Of a stretch of DNA of 48,507 nucleotides, positions 16,946 through 26,211 are shown piece after piece. Position 1 is the stretch's first letter, and every line of letters starts with the position of its first letter. A program made the position numbers and the translations under genes. The notes under the pieces were generated by a model. It was not told the DNA's origin and ran no database searches. It saw only the letters and a list, made by a program, of their open reading frames with translations. The stretch covers positions 74,938-123,444 of the forward strand of contig DGES01000129.1 in assembly GCA_002386065.1 (NCBI GenBank), given 5' to 3'. The stretch comes from Firmicutes bacterium UBA3920 (GTDB taxonomy: Bacteria > Bacillota > Clostridia > Caldicoprobacterales > Xylanivirgaceae).

Positions 16946-17749
16946 TTGGAGAAAAAAATAAAGATTTTAGTGGCAGATGATAATAGGGAGTTTTGCGATA
17001 TTATTGTAGAGTATATAGATAAGCAAGATGATATGCAAGTTGTGGGGATTGCCAATGATGGTTTAGAAGCAGTAGATATGATAAATAAAACCGAGTCTGA
17101 TGTGGTGATATTAGATATTATAATGCCTCAACTAGATGGGCTAGGTGTTCTTGAGAGGGTTAAAGATTTAAATTTAGAGAAAGAACCTAAAATAATAGTA
17201 CTGTCTGCTGTAGGGCAAGATAAAATAACTCAGAAGGCAATGTTATTAGGTGCTGATTACTATATGGTAAAACCTTTCAATATGGAGACATTTATAACAC
17301 GTATACGGGAATCAGTACGTGAAGAGCATGAATATACTGATTGGCAATTAGGATTTCCTCCAGATTATATTAAGAGCACAAATATGGATAGAGATAGTTC
17401 ATTGGAAGCAGATATAACTTTTATAATGCATGAAATTGGTATTCCTCCCCATATAAAGGGATACCAATACTTGAGAGAGGCAATTATGATGGTTGTCCAT
17501 GATATTCGACTTTTAAATGCCATAACCAAGGAATTGTATCCTAGTATTGCAGAAAAATATAACACAACTGCTAGTAGGGTTGAAAGGGCTATTAGACATG
17601 CTATAGAAGTAGCATGGAGTAGAGGTAGAATTGAGACGATTAATAAGTTATTTGGTTATACAGTACATGAACAAAAAGGAAAACCGACAAATGGGGAGTT
17701 TATAGCTATGGTGGCTGATAAACTCAGAATTAAAAGATTCAATACATAA
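16946..17749 (+). CDS. spo0A: Sporulation master response regulator Spo0A
   Basis: A 267-residue response regulator of exact family length. The receiver domain has the acidic pair D11-D12, phospho-acceptor D57 in VVILDIIMPQLDG and the lysine in YMVKPF. The C-terminal Spo0A DNA-binding domain includes HEIGIPPHIKGYQYLREAI and the recognition region ASRVERAIRHAIEVAWSRG, nearly invariant across spore formers. Phosphorylated Spo0A starts sporulation by activating spoIIA, spoIIE and spoIIG and repressing abrB. The start is TTG (16946) behind AAGGGGG. Downstream is spoIIM. Confidence 0.97.
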   Translation: MEKKIKILVADDNREFCDIIVEYIDKQDDMQVVGIANDGLEAVDMINKTESDVVILDIIMPQLDGLGVLERVKDLNLEKEPKIIVLSAVGQDKITQKAMLLGADYYMVKPFNMETFITRIRESVREEHEYTDWQLGFPPDYIKSTNMDRDSSLEADITFIMHEIGIPPHIKGYQYLREAIMMVVHDIRLLNAITKELYPSIAEKYNTTASRVERAIRHAIEVAWSRGRIETINKLFGYTVHEQKGKPTNGEFIAMVADKLRIKRFNT

Positions 17750-17834
17750 TATAGCTTTTATAATGTGGGTAATAAATCTCTTCTAAATTGCATAATATCT
17801 CATAGAACCTATTCAAAAAGGAGAGGGGATTTAT

Positions 17835-18500
17835 TTGTTAAAGCGCCTAAAATTTTTCTTTCAAGTTCATTTTAAGAGTCATGTAGTACTCTATGGCATA
17901 GCATTATTTGTGTTTTTAATAGGCGTAACTAGTGGGGCATTTACTGTGAATGCTATTTCGCCTAATCAAAAAGGGGGACTAGCTGACTATATAAATGAAT
18001 TTATAGATAATGCATCAAATAATATAAATTCAGACATAGATAGAAGAATAATATTACATGAAGGATTACGTCAATATTGTGGTTTTGCATTTATTATTTG
18101 GTTTTTAGGATTGTCTTATTTAGGCATTCCCTTTATTATTTTAGCCTTTGGCATTAAAGGTTTTTTAGTTGGATTTACGACTGGATGTGTAGTTTCTTTC
18201 TATGGAGCTAAAGGTCTTTTGTTTTTAACGTTGTGTGTCCTTCCTCCCAATATTATATATATTCCCTGTATAACTTTAATTGTAATTATTGCCTTGGAAA
18301 ATGGTACAAATAGATATAAAATGCGACGGAAAACTTTGCCTAAACAAGATATAAAAAGAAATATGACTTCCTATACATTAAAAATATCTATACTTACTTT
18401 TGTAATGATGATAGGAATAGTATATGAGATGTTTGTAGTACCATTTTTTTTAAAGCTATTTTCAAATATTGTTAAACAAACATTAAATTTATATATATAA
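17835..18500 (+). CDS. spoIIM: Stage II sporulation protein M
   Basis: About 221 residues with five hydrophobic segments and the SpoIIM/DUF95 signature HEGLRQYCGFAFIIWFLGLS (about residues 75-94), followed by GIKGFLVGFTTG. SpoIIM with SpoIID and SpoIIP remodels septal peptidoglycan and drives engulfment of the forespore. TTG start, 6 bases after GAGAGGGG. A possible sigma-E promoter (GTAATAA at 17769-17775, 15-base spacer, CATAATAT at 17791-17798) lies upstream, which would suit mother-cell expression, but the match is only moderate. Confidence 0.92.
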   Translation: MLKRLKFFFQVHFKSHVVLYGIALFVFLIGVTSGAFTVNAISPNQKGGLADYINEFIDNASNNINSDIDRRIILHEGLRQYCGFAFIIWFLGLSYLGIPFIILAFGIKGFLVGFTTGCVVSFYGAKGLLFLTLCVLPPNIIYIPCITLIVIIALENGTNRYKMRRKTLPKQDIKRNMTSYTLKISILTFVMMIGIVYEMFVVPFFLKLFSNIVKQTLNLYI

Positions 18501-18849
18501 AAATAAATTTTGATTTCTGGCAAAGGTCAAGAAAAAGATGTTAACGTAAAAGACAAAATACATTGTTTTATTCATGATTATAATGTAGAATAGTCTATGT
18601 GTTTATTCTAGATAAATATCAAATATAGATTGATAAATTTATATATAAAAGCCCTTTATAAGATTTTAGTGTTTTTTACTTTAATTCTATACTAAAAATA
18701 AGTGGTATATAAGTAATTAGACAGGCTTTATTTTGATTTTATCCCTTATAAAAATTTATTATTTTCAAGTGACTGGAACTATGAAAGTAGTCTAATATGG
18801 GAAAAAAATATAAAACACGAATGGTTATATGAAGTAGGAGGCAGTTAAT
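18501..18849 (+). other. Gene-free AT-rich stretch before the ACT-domain gene
   Basis: I see no gene, RNA gene or terminator with a defined stem here. Several TATAAT-like strings occur, for example at 18579-18584, but none has a well-spaced -35 box. There is no sequence resembling a dif site, although xerD follows spoIIM in B. subtilis. A GGAGG just before 18850 is the ribosome site of the next gene. Confidence 0.5.
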
Positions 18850-19119
18850 ATGAAAGCTATTGTTACTGTTATAGGAAAAGATAAAATAGGGATTATATCT
18901 AATATAAGTACTATATTAGCTAAGTATGGTGTGAATATATTAGATATTAGTCAAACTATCCTTCAAGGATATTTTACAATGATGATGTTCGTAGATTTAA
19001 AGAATATGGATATCTCATTTGCAAAACTTAAAGAAGAATTGGATTTATTAGGTAATAAACTAGAAGTCTCCATAATAATTCAACAAGAAGATGTTTTTAA
19101 AGCAATGCATAGAATATAA
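18850..19119 (+). CDS. ACT domain protein (UPF0237 family)
   Basis: An 89-residue single ACT domain: KAIVTVIGKDKIGIISNIST at the N-terminus is the classic beta-alpha start, with a glycine at the ligand turn. UPF0237 proteins are small amino-acid or metabolite sensors, comparable to GcvR; the ligand is unknown. The gene is nearly always followed by the DUF711 gene, as here, with a 12-base gap, which implies a joint function. Confidence 0.88.
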   Translation: MKAIVTVIGKDKIGIISNISTILAKYGVNILDISQTILQGYFTMMMFVDLKNMDISFAKLKEELDLLGNKLEVSIIIQQEDVFKAMHRI

Positions 19120-19131
19120 GAGGTGTTTTTT

Positions 19132-20490
19132 ATGATTAATTCTTTTGAAGTTTTAGAAACGGTACAAATGATAGAAAGACAAAAATTAGATATAAGAACT
19201 ATTACTATGGGTATATCCCTTTTAGATTGCTGTCATAGCGATATAGATATTGCATGCGGGAAAATCTATGATAAAATTACGCGATATGCTGAAAACCTAG
19301 TAAAAGTAGGTGAAGAGATTTCTTTAGAATATGGAATTCCTATAATAAATAAGCGTATAGCCGTGACTCCCATCTCGATTATAGCAAATTCTGTTGATGG
19401 GACAGATTATATAAAGTTTGCAAAAACATTAGATAAGGCTGCTAACACAGTGGGAGTAAATTTTATAGGAGGATATTCAGCTTTAGTCCATAAGGGATAT
19501 ACTACTGGTGATATGAACTTAATAAAATCAATACCAGAAGCTTTAGCTATTACAGAAAAAGTGTGTTCATCTGTCAATGTTGCTACTACTAAAGCCGGTA
19601 TTAATATGGATGCGATAAGACAAATGGGTAAAGTTATAAAGGAAACAGCACAACTTACTGCAGATAGGGATGGCCTTGGATGCGCTAAGTTAGTAATATT
19701 TGCCAATGCACCGGAAGACAATCCCTTTATGGCAGGAGCATATCATGGTGTAGGAGAACCAGAATGTGCAATAAATGTAGGTATAAGTGGTCCCGGTACT
19801 GTAAAAACAGCGTTAGAGAGTGTAAAGGGTGAAAGTTTTGATGTAGTATCTGAAACAATAAAGAAGACGGCATTTAAAATTACTAGAGTGGGACAATTAG
19901 TAGCAACTGAAGCAGCTGGAAGGCTTGGTGTGTCATTTGGAATAGTAGATCTTTCTCTTGCTCCTACACCTGATGTGGGTGATAGTGTAGCTCGAATTTT
20001 AGAAGAGATAGGAATTGAGAGTTGTGGTGCTCCAGGAACTACAGCAGCACTTGCTTTATTGAATGATGCTGTCAAAAAAGGTGGCATAATGGCATCTTCT
20101 CATGTAGGTGGTTTAAGTGGAGCTTTTATACCTGTAAGTGAGGACGAAGGTATGATTGAAGCAGTAAGGAATGGCTCCCTTAATCTGCAAAAATTAGAAG
20201 CTATGACATGTGTATGTTCTGTTGGATTAGATATGATAGCCATACCTGGTGATACATCTGCACAAACCATATCGGCAATAGTGGCAGATGAAGCTGCAAT
20301 TGGAGTTGTAAACAACAAAACTACGGCTGTAAGAATAATTCCCGCTCCTGGTAAAAAAGCTGGAGATACAGTAGAATTTGGAGGACTTTTAGGTAGGGCA
20401 CCGATCATGGAGATAACTAAATTTTCTAGTAATGCCTTTGCTGAGAGAGGGGGAAGGATTCCAGCTCCTGTCCATAGTTTTAAAAATTAA
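19132..20490 (+). CDS. PFL-like DUF711/UPF0210 family protein
   Basis: A 452-residue protein of the DUF711 (UPF0210) family, which is structurally related to pyruvate formate-lyase and ribonucleotide reductase. Recognisable stretches are TRYAENLVKVGEEISLEYGIPI (near residue 45), the glycine-rich GISGPGTVKTALES and CSVGLDMIAIPGDTS. No reaction is established for the family. GAGGTG (19120-19125) lies 6 bases before the ATG at 19132; a GTG at 19123 inside that site is rejected. Pairing with the ACT gene suggests that the ACT protein senses or controls this enzyme. Confidence 0.88.
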   Translation: MINSFEVLETVQMIERQKLDIRTITMGISLLDCCHSDIDIACGKIYDKITRYAENLVKVGEEISLEYGIPIINKRIAVTPISIIANSVDGTDYIKFAKTLDKAANTVGVNFIGGYSALVHKGYTTGDMNLIKSIPEALAITEKVCSSVNVATTKAGINMDAIRQMGKVIKETAQLTADRDGLGCAKLVIFANAPEDNPFMAGAYHGVGEPECAINVGISGPGTVKTALESVKGESFDVVSETIKKTAFKITRVGQLVATEAAGRLGVSFGIVDLSLAPTPDVGDSVARILEEIGIESCGAPGTTAALALLNDAVKKGGIMASSHVGGLSGAFIPVSEDEGMIEAVRNGSLNLQKLEAMTCVCSVGLDMIAIPGDTSAQTISAIVADEAAIGVVNNKTTAVRIIPAPGKKAGDTVEFGGLLGRAPIMEITKFSSNAFAERGGRIPAPVHSFKN

Positions 20491-20565
20491 AAAAGATTAT
20501 ACCAGATAAATATGATGTAGTATATATTAAATTCTGTTATTATTTGAGGAAGATATGGTGATATT

Positions 20566-21369
20566 ATGTATAATTTAGCAGCTAAATACATAGAAAAAAA
20601 GATAACCACTCCCCCAAATTTAGGGATTATATTAGGTTCCGGGTTGAGTGAAATAGCTGATTTCGTTAATAATCCTATTATAATAGAATATAAAAATATT
20701 CCCAATTTCCCAATATCGACTGTAAAAGGGCATAAAGGTAGATTTGTGGTAGGAAATCTAGCAAATAGAGAAGTTATAATTATGCAGGGACGTTTTCATT
20801 ATTATGAGGGCTATAATCCCGCTCAGATAGCATTACCAGTGCGAGTGATGGCACAATTGGGCGTAAAAACATTAATTATAACCAATGCAGCAGGAGGAAT
20901 AAATCCCAAATTTAAACCGGGGGATCTTATGATTATAAGGGATCATATAAATATAAGTGGTATAAATCCTCTCAGGGGAGAAAATGATGACTCATTAGGG
21001 CCTCGTTTTCCTGATATGACAAATGCATATACCCCTGAACTACGTAAAAAAATGCATTCAATAGCATCAAAATTGAGTATTCCTATACATGAAGGAGTAT
21101 ATTCATTAATGTTAGGGCCGAGTTATGAAACACCTGCTGAAATAAAAATGCTAAGTCTCATGGGAGCTGATGCAGTTGGAATGTCTACTGTTCCTGAAGT
21201 AATTGCAGCAGTTCATTGTGGTATAAATGTAGTAGGCATATCATGTATAACCAATATGGCTGCAGGTATTCTAGATAAACCACTATCGCATGAAGAGGTA
21301 ATTTGTACGGCAGATATGACAAAGGACTTGCTTAGAAATTTAATAATGAACTTTATTGAACAGCTTTAA
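20566..21369 (+). CDS. punA: Purine nucleoside phosphorylase (trimeric type)
   Basis: A 267-residue PNP cleaving (deoxy)inosine and (deoxy)guanosine to base and (deoxy)ribose 1-phosphate. LGSGLSEIAD forms the phosphate loop, GRFHYYEGY and NAAGGINPKFKPGDLM follow, and MGADAVGMSTVPEVIAA with CITNMAAGI supplies the base-binding region. The asparagine in CITN is the residue expected in guanine/hypoxanthine-specific trimeric enzymes rather than adenosine-type ones. In Firmicutes it often lies upstream of dacF, as here. No pyrimidine phosphorylase or drm gene is next to it. Confidence 0.93.
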   Translation: MYNLAAKYIEKKITTPPNLGIILGSGLSEIADFVNNPIIIEYKNIPNFPISTVKGHKGRFVVGNLANREVIIMQGRFHYYEGYNPAQIALPVRVMAQLGVKTLIITNAAGGINPKFKPGDLMIIRDHINISGINPLRGENDDSLGPRFPDMTNAYTPELRKKMHSIASKLSIPIHEGVYSLMLGPSYETPAEIKMLSLMGADAVGMSTVPEVIAAVHCGINVVGISCITNMAAGILDKPLSHEEVICTADMTKDLLRNLIMNFIEQL

Positions 21370-21435
21370 ATAGAATAACATCCCTTCTAGTTGGAAAACA
21401 TAATTATATAACCAATGAATTGGGAGGGATCTTAT

Positions 21436-22602
21436 TTGAATAAGAAAAAGTTAATAAGAATAGTATGTCTTATATCAATTATATGTATTGGTATTAGCTC
21501 AAATATAGTCTTTGCATCAGAGAAACTACCTTTTGATATACAATCAAAGTCAGCTTTATTGTTAGACTTTGATAGCGGGGAAATAATATATGAAAAGAAT
21601 TCGGATGAAAAACTTCCTATTGCAAGTATAACTAAGATAATGACCATATTATTGGCATTAGAAAGTATAGAAGAAGGGTTAATATCAGAAAATGATGATA
21701 TATATGTAAGTAGTTATGCGCAAAGTATGGGAGGCTCTACAGCTTTTTTAGAAGAAGGAGAAATATTTCCTGTATCAACTATATTAAAAGCTATTATTGT
21801 TGCATCAGCCAATGATGCAAGTGTTGCCATAGCTGAAAAAATAAGTGGTTCACACGAAGGATTTGTACACAAGATGAATCAGCGAGCAAAAGAATTAGGA
21901 ATGGAAAATACCCATTTTGTAAATTGTACAGGTTTACCTGATGAGAACCACTATTCTACAGCGCGAGATGTAGCTATAATGTCCCGCGAACTTTTGAAAC
22001 AACCACTATTTTTTAAGTGGAGTACTATTTGGCTGGATGAGATGAGAGACGGTAGAACAATGCTCAAAAACACAAACAATCTTGTAAGATTTTATGAAGG
22101 TTGTGATGGGATAAAAACTGGATATACTAAAGAGGCAATGCATTGTATATCGGCAACTGCAAAAAGGAATAACTTAAGACTTATTGCCATAATATTGGCT
22201 AGCCCCACATCTAAATTGCGCTTTGAGGAAGCAAGTAAATTATTAGATTATGGATTTGCCAACTATGATTCAGTAAAATTATTTACTAAAGGTCAAATAA
22301 TAGATGAGGCAGGTGAAATACGTGTTACTGGTGGAAAAACAGATACATTAAAAGCAGTAGCATCAGATGATTTTTCTGTTTTATTAAAAAAGGATAGCTC
22401 TAAAGATTTTGAATTTATATTAGACATACCTGAAGTTGTTCGTGCACCTGTTGAAAAAGGAGAGGAAATTGGTACTTTGAAAATTGTACGTCAAGGTAAT
22501 ACAATAGGTGAAATAGGTGTGGAAGCAGAAAAGGATATAGGTGTAGCTAATCTGTTTGATATATTCAATAAGATATTGAATGGGTGGTTAAAAAAGTCTT
22601 GA
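21436..22602 (+). CDS. dacF: D-alanyl-D-alanine carboxypeptidase, DacF-like
   Basis: A 388-residue penicillin-binding protein with a signal peptide (about residues 1-28, ending VFA). The three active-site motifs are SITK (64-67, catalytic serine 64), SAN (123-125) and KTG (226-228), followed by the PBP5-like C-terminal domain and an amphipathic tail for membrane association. It removes the last D-Ala of peptidoglycan stem peptides; DacF of B. subtilis acts in the forespore. GGGAGGG (21422-21428) supports the TTG at 21436 rather than the upstream ATG at 21415. The gene context punA-dacF is typical; the spoIIA genes that often follow are absent here. Confidence 0.92.
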   Translation: MNKKKLIRIVCLISIICIGISSNIVFASEKLPFDIQSKSALLLDFDSGEIIYEKNSDEKLPIASITKIMTILLALESIEEGLISENDDIYVSSYAQSMGGSTAFLEEGEIFPVSTILKAIIVASANDASVAIAEKISGSHEGFVHKMNQRAKELGMENTHFVNCTGLPDENHYSTARDVAIMSRELLKQPLFFKWSTIWLDEMRDGRTMLKNTNNLVRFYEGCDGIKTGYTKEAMHCISATAKRNNLRLIAIILASPTSKLRFEEASKLLDYGFANYDSVKLFTKGQIIDEAGEIRVTGGKTDTLKAVASDDFSVLLKKDSSKDFEFILDIPEVVRAPVEKGEEIGTLKIVRQGNTIGEIGVEAEKDIGVANLFDIFNKILNGWLKKS

Positions 22603-22611
22603 ATCCACCTA

Positions 22612-22637
22612 AAAAAGTGTGCCTAGGCGCACTTTTT
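22612..22637 (+). terminator. Rho-independent terminator after dacF
   Basis: Arms AAAAAGTGTGCC (22612-22623) and GGCGCACTTTTT (22626-22637) pair over 12 bases with one T-G wobble and end in a T-run. It separates dacF from scpA; a TATAAT box at 22642-22647 follows without a clear -35. Confidence 0.8.
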
Positions 22638-22690
22638 ATGTTATAATAAACTTGATTTATTATTATTTATCTATAAGAGGATGTTCATCT

Positions 22691-23437
22691 ATGGCTTATA
22701 CTATTAAACTTGATATATTTGAAGGACCACTAGATCTTTTATTACATTTAATATCAAAAGCTAAAATGGATATTAAAGATATTTCAATATCTGATATAAC
22801 CCAACAATATCTAGACTATTTAGGTGAAATGAAAAAATTTGATATAGAGATAGCTAGCGAATTTCTTGTAATGGCTTCTACGTTGGTATATATAAAATCC
22901 TGTAATTTAGTACCACGAAAAAAACATTCTACAGATGAAGATAATGTAGAAGATGATGAAATCGACTCTAGGGAGAAACTTGTACAAAAGCTAATAGAAT
23001 ATAAGCAATATAAAGAAGTGGGTGAAAAGCTTAGAAAGCGAGAAATTATATATAGCAATGTATACTATAAACAACCTGAAGATATTAGTTTAGACGGAAT
23101 TGAAGACAATTTACTATATGGACTTACAAAATACGATCTATTTAAAGCTTTAGAAAAGGTATTATCTTTAAAAGAAGATAATCATCATTCAGACGAAACA
23201 AAAGAACATGTGGTAAGACAAGATACACTTACATTACAAGAGCGCAGTTATCAAATTAAATGTTTGCTTAATAGAAGGAGCAGACTAAGTTTTTTTGCTT
23301 TGTTTGAAGAACATTATAGTAAGACAGATGTTATTGTCACATTTCTGGCATTATTAAATATGATAAAAGAGAATCAAGTAGAATTATATCAAGAAAAACC
23401 ATTTGACGACATAATAATAACAAAAAAAAGGGGTTAA
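22691..23437 (+). CDS. scpA: Segregation and condensation protein A
   Basis: A 248-residue kleisin. The N-terminus YTIKLDIFEGPLDLLLHLI and ISDITQQYLDYL are the SMC-neck-binding region, the middle is acidic and variable, and the C-terminal winged helix ends SFFALFEEHYSKTDVIVTFLALLNM. ScpA bridges the SMC dimer and binds ScpB to form the condensin that organises replication origins. The frame extends upstream to 22619 but only the ATG at 22691 yields the family N-terminus, with AGAGGATG before it. scpB follows after 6 bases. Confidence 0.94.
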   Translation: MAYTIKLDIFEGPLDLLLHLISKAKMDIKDISISDITQQYLDYLGEMKKFDIEIASEFLVMASTLVYIKSCNLVPRKKHSTDEDNVEDDEIDSREKLVQKLIEYKQYKEVGEKLRKREIIYSNVYYKQPEDISLDGIEDNLLYGLTKYDLFKALEKVLSLKEDNHHSDETKEHVVRQDTLTLQERSYQIKCLLNRRSRLSFFALFEEHYSKTDVIVTFLALLNMIKENQVELYQEKPFDDIIITKKRG

Positions 23438-23443
23438 TGTATT

Positions 23444-23965
23444 TTGGAAGAAAGAGAAATGATGGCGATAGTGGAAAACATACTCTTTGTATCTGGAGAA
23501 GCTGTAACATTAGGTGAAATTGCAAAGGCCTTGGATATTTCAAAGTCTGCAGCTAAAAAACTTATGGATAATATGATAAGTTGTTTTGATTTTGAACGTA
23601 GAGGACTTCAAATAATAAAGGTAAATGAAAACTATCAAATGGCTACACGTTCTCAATATTCAGAGTATATACATAAGTTTATAGAACCTAGACAAAGGGA
23701 GAGGCTGTCTAAGGCGGCGTTAGAAACATTGGCAATTATTGCATACAGACAACCTATAACTAGGATGGATATTGAAACTATAAGAGGAGTTAAATGTGAT
23801 AACTTATTAAGTACCCTTCTTGATAAGGGTTTAATAAGAGAAGTAGATAGATTAGATGCGCCGGGACGTCCAATATTATATGGAACAACGGAGCTCTTTT
23901 TAAAATATTTTGGTTTATCTTCTATTGATGAATTGCCACCACTAGATTTAGATAAACATGAATAA
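23444..23965 (+). CDS. scpB: Segregation and condensation protein B
   Basis: A 173-residue protein with two winged-helix domains. IVENILFVSGEAVTLGEIAK begins the first, and ALETLAIIAYRQPITRMDIE with IRGVKCDNLLSTLLDKGLI forms the second, the best conserved part of ScpB. Dimers of ScpB bind the kleisin ScpA. The start is TTG (23444), 10 bases after AAGGGG. Confidence 0.94.
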   Translation: MEEREMMAIVENILFVSGEAVTLGEIAKALDISKSAAKKLMDNMISCFDFERRGLQIIKVNENYQMATRSQYSEYIHKFIEPRQRERLSKAALETLAIIAYRQPITRMDIETIRGVKCDNLLSTLLDKGLIREVDRLDAPGRPILYGTTELFLKYFGLSSIDELPPLDLDKHE

Positions 23966-24022
23966 AACCCTTCTATATGAGAAAAACTAGATAAAATTAA
24001 CAAACATGGGGTGCTTATCTAT

Positions 24023-24592
24023 ATGGTGGCTCTTATTCTTGTGTTGCTTTTTATATTATGCTTTGTAATACCTATATACATAGAGATTAAAATAATGCTA
24101 AATACCAGTATAAAACAGCTGTATATTGGTTTTGGATTTTTTAAAAGAAAGCATTTCTATAAAATCAAAATTCCGTTAACCCCAAAATATTTGGGGATTT
24201 TTTCTTTAAAGAGACTTAAAAAGTATAAACGAAATGCACAGAATTTAGAAAGTAGAAGAGCTAGAATGATAAATTATATCATTTCTAGATCAAATATAGA
24301 GAGTTTGTATATAAAGGCGCATATAGGATTAGAAGATGCTGGAATTACAGCTATTATATGTGGCTTTTTTATTACTGTGTCTGAATTAATCTTACAGTAT
24401 GTACACAATAATATGTCTATAGAATCTATACAAAGAGAAATATACCCTATTTACAATAAAAATTATATCGATATAGATATAGATTGCATAATGTGGATGA
24501 GAACAGGCTATATTATTAACATGGCAATAAGGATTATATCTAGTAATATAATTAAGGCGGTGAAAAACAGGTGGCAAATCAACATCCAATAG
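24023..24592 (+). CDS. DUF2953 domain membrane protein (YtfI-like)
   Basis: About 189 residues with a hydrophobic N-terminal helix (about 3-22) and a C-terminal domain with HIGLEDAGITAIICGF, the signature region of DUF2953. B. subtilis YtfI, next to ytfJ, belongs to this family and is made during sporulation; its function is unknown. A GTG at 24011 is also in frame; GGGGTG at 24007-24012 places the ATG at 24023 as the likelier start. The end overlaps gerW by 22 bases, which suggests translational coupling. Confidence 0.75.
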   Translation: MVALILVLLFILCFVIPIYIEIKIMLNTSIKQLYIGFGFFKRKHFYKIKIPLTPKYLGIFSLKRLKKYKRNAQNLESRRARMINYIISRSNIESLYIKAHIGLEDAGITAIICGFFITVSELILQYVHNNMSIESIQREIYPIYNKNYIDIDIDCIMWMRTGYIINMAIRIISSNIIKAVKNRWQINIQ

Positions 24593-24966
24593 AGAGTATA
24601 ATGAAGACTACTATGGAAAATATAAAGGATATGATAGACGTAAATACAATAGTGGGAGATGCGGTAGAGACAGGTGATGGCAGCGTTATAATACCTATAT
24701 CTCGTGTATCTTTTGGTTTTGTTGCAGGAGGGGGAGAGTATAAAGGCATAGAAAACACAACTCAACAAACAGATATGGAGCTTCCATTTGCAGGAGGTAG
24801 TGGAGCAGGTATTACAGTTAGTCCCATGGCTTTTTTAGTCGTAGGAAGAAATAAAATTAAATTGTTACCAGTAAATTTCAATACACCGTTGGATAGAATA
24901 ATAGACATGATTCCTAGAATATTTGAAGATATATGTGACAACGATATAGCTGAAACTATAGAATAA
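24571..24966 (+). CDS. ytfJ: GerW family sporulation protein (YtfJ)
   Basis: A 131-residue protein with the YtfJ/GerW pattern: an N-terminal helix, VVGDAVETGDGSVIIPISRV (here IVGDAVETG), then a glycine-rich GFVAGGGEY and GSGAGITVSPMAFLVV. In B. subtilis GerW is a forespore protein required for L-alanine-triggered germination. GTG start within the preceding gene. Directly after the stop there is a short GC-rich hairpin with a long T-run. Confidence 0.9.
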   Translation: MANQHPIESIMKTTMENIKDMIDVNTIVGDAVETGDGSVIIPISRVSFGFVAGGGEYKGIENTTQQTDMELPFAGGSGAGITVSPMAFLVVGRNKIKLLPVNFNTPLDRIIDMIPRIFEDICDNDIAETIE

Positions 24967-24984
24967 ATAATTCAAAATAATAGG

Positions 24985-25005
24985 CGGCTTTTGCCGTTTT
25001 TTTTT
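24985..25005 (+). terminator. Rho-independent terminator after ytfJ
   Basis: CGGC (24985-24988), TTTT loop, GCCG (24993-24996) and nine T residues. The stem is short but can be extended by G-T and A-T pairs. It ends the scpA-scpB-ytfI-ytfJ group. Confidence 0.75.
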
Positions 25006-25068
25006 ACAATAGATATTGAGATTTAATTATTGCAAAAAAAGCAAAGTCAAGATATAAGGAGTATAAGT

Positions 25069-26202
25069 ATGAAAACAAGAAAAATACTTATTCTATGCAT
25101 ATTGATAATATTGTTTAATATAAGTAAAGTCTTTGCATCTGTTGAATTTCCACAAACAAGTGCCCAATCAGCTGTACTCATAGATGGTAGTAGTTGCAGA
25201 GTATTGTGGGGTAAAAATATAGATGAAAAGCTTCCTATGGCCAGTACAACTAAGATAATGACTGCATTAGTAGCCATCGAAAGTCAAAATATAAATAGAG
25301 TAGTAACTATACCAGAAGTAGCCCAAGGAGTTGAAGGTTCATCTATATATCTTACTGCAGGAGAGCATCTTACTCTTGAAGAATTACTATATGGTCTCAT
25401 GCTTAGATCGGGGAATGATGCTGCGACAGCTATAGCATACGATGTAGGAGGTGGTTCTATAGAGAAATTTGTATCCTTAATGAATGCAACGGCTAAACGC
25501 ATAGGTGCGTATAATACTAATTTTGAAAATCCCCATGGACTTCATTCAGATAATCACTATACTACTGCACATGATCTTGCTAAGATTACTGCATATGCCT
25601 TAAAAAACGATAAATTCAAAGAAATTGTCTCAACTAAGTATAAAGAAATTCCATGGGAAGGGAGTCAATGGAACAGGGTACTTAAAAACAATAATAAGTT
25701 ATTGTGGAGTTTTGAAGGAGCAAATGGAGTAAAGACAGGTTTTACCCAAAAAGCAGGCAGGTGTCTAGTATCATCAGCTAATAGGAATGATTTGCAATTG
25801 GTACTGGTTTTACTCAATTGTGGTCCTATGTTTGAAGAGAGCAGTGCTATTTTAGAATATGGATTTAATATATATAAAAGCAGACAAATATTGAGTAATT
25901 CTGATGCAGTGATATCCATTCCTGTAGATAATGGTATATTTGATTCTATAGTCCTTTATCCGATTGAAGATTACAGTATGGCTTTAACAGATGCGGAGTA
26001 TGAAAATTTAAAAATAACAATGGATATACCAAATGTTATAAAAGCACCAATAAAAAAAGGAAAAATTTATGGTAATATAATAATAAGTATCAATAATGAA
26101 GTTATAAAAGAGGTTCCTTTAGTTTCTAAATCATATGTAGCTGATAGATATTTTGGTCTACCTATGAAAAAATTGTTTGAATTATGGAATAAAAAAGGGT
26201 GA
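25069..26202 (+). CDS. D-alanyl-D-alanine carboxypeptidase, second copy (DacB-like position)
   Basis: A 377-residue secreted D,D-carboxypeptidase with a signal peptide (about residues 1-24, ending VFAS), motifs STTK (59-62, catalytic serine 59), SGN (114-116) and KTG (222-224), and the PBP5-like C-terminal domain. The location between scpAB and rluB is that of B. subtilis dacB, the sporulation enzyme that controls cortex cross-linking, but spmA and spmB are missing. It differs from the copy at 21436 in having SGN rather than SAN. AAGGAG (25056-25061) is 7 bases before the ATG at 25069; upstream in-frame codons are not used. Confidence 0.88.
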   Translation: MKTRKILILCILIILFNISKVFASVEFPQTSAQSAVLIDGSSCRVLWGKNIDEKLPMASTTKIMTALVAIESQNINRVVTIPEVAQGVEGSSIYLTAGEHLTLEELLYGLMLRSGNDAATAIAYDVGGGSIEKFVSLMNATAKRIGAYNTNFENPHGLHSDNHYTTAHDLAKITAYALKNDKFKEIVSTKYKEIPWEGSQWNRVLKNNNKLLWSFEGANGVKTGFTQKAGRCLVSSANRNDLQLVLVLLNCGPMFEESSAILEYGFNIYKSRQILSNSDAVISIPVDNGIFDSIVLYPIEDYSMALTDAEYENLKITMDIPNVIKAPIKKGKIYGNIIISINNEVIKEVPLVSKSYVADRYFGLPMKKLFELWNKKG

Positions 26203-26211
26203 GAATGTATT

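Noticed and set aside
18501..18849. Possible riboswitch, dif site or small RNA gene
   Set aside because: The stretch is uniformly AT-rich with no clear stem, terminator or promoter, and has no match to a known motif that I recognise.
19407..20408. Three adjacent - strand open frames of 102-114 codons
   Set aside because: They are opposite the DUF711 gene, whose frame is well conserved; they carry no recognisable domain.
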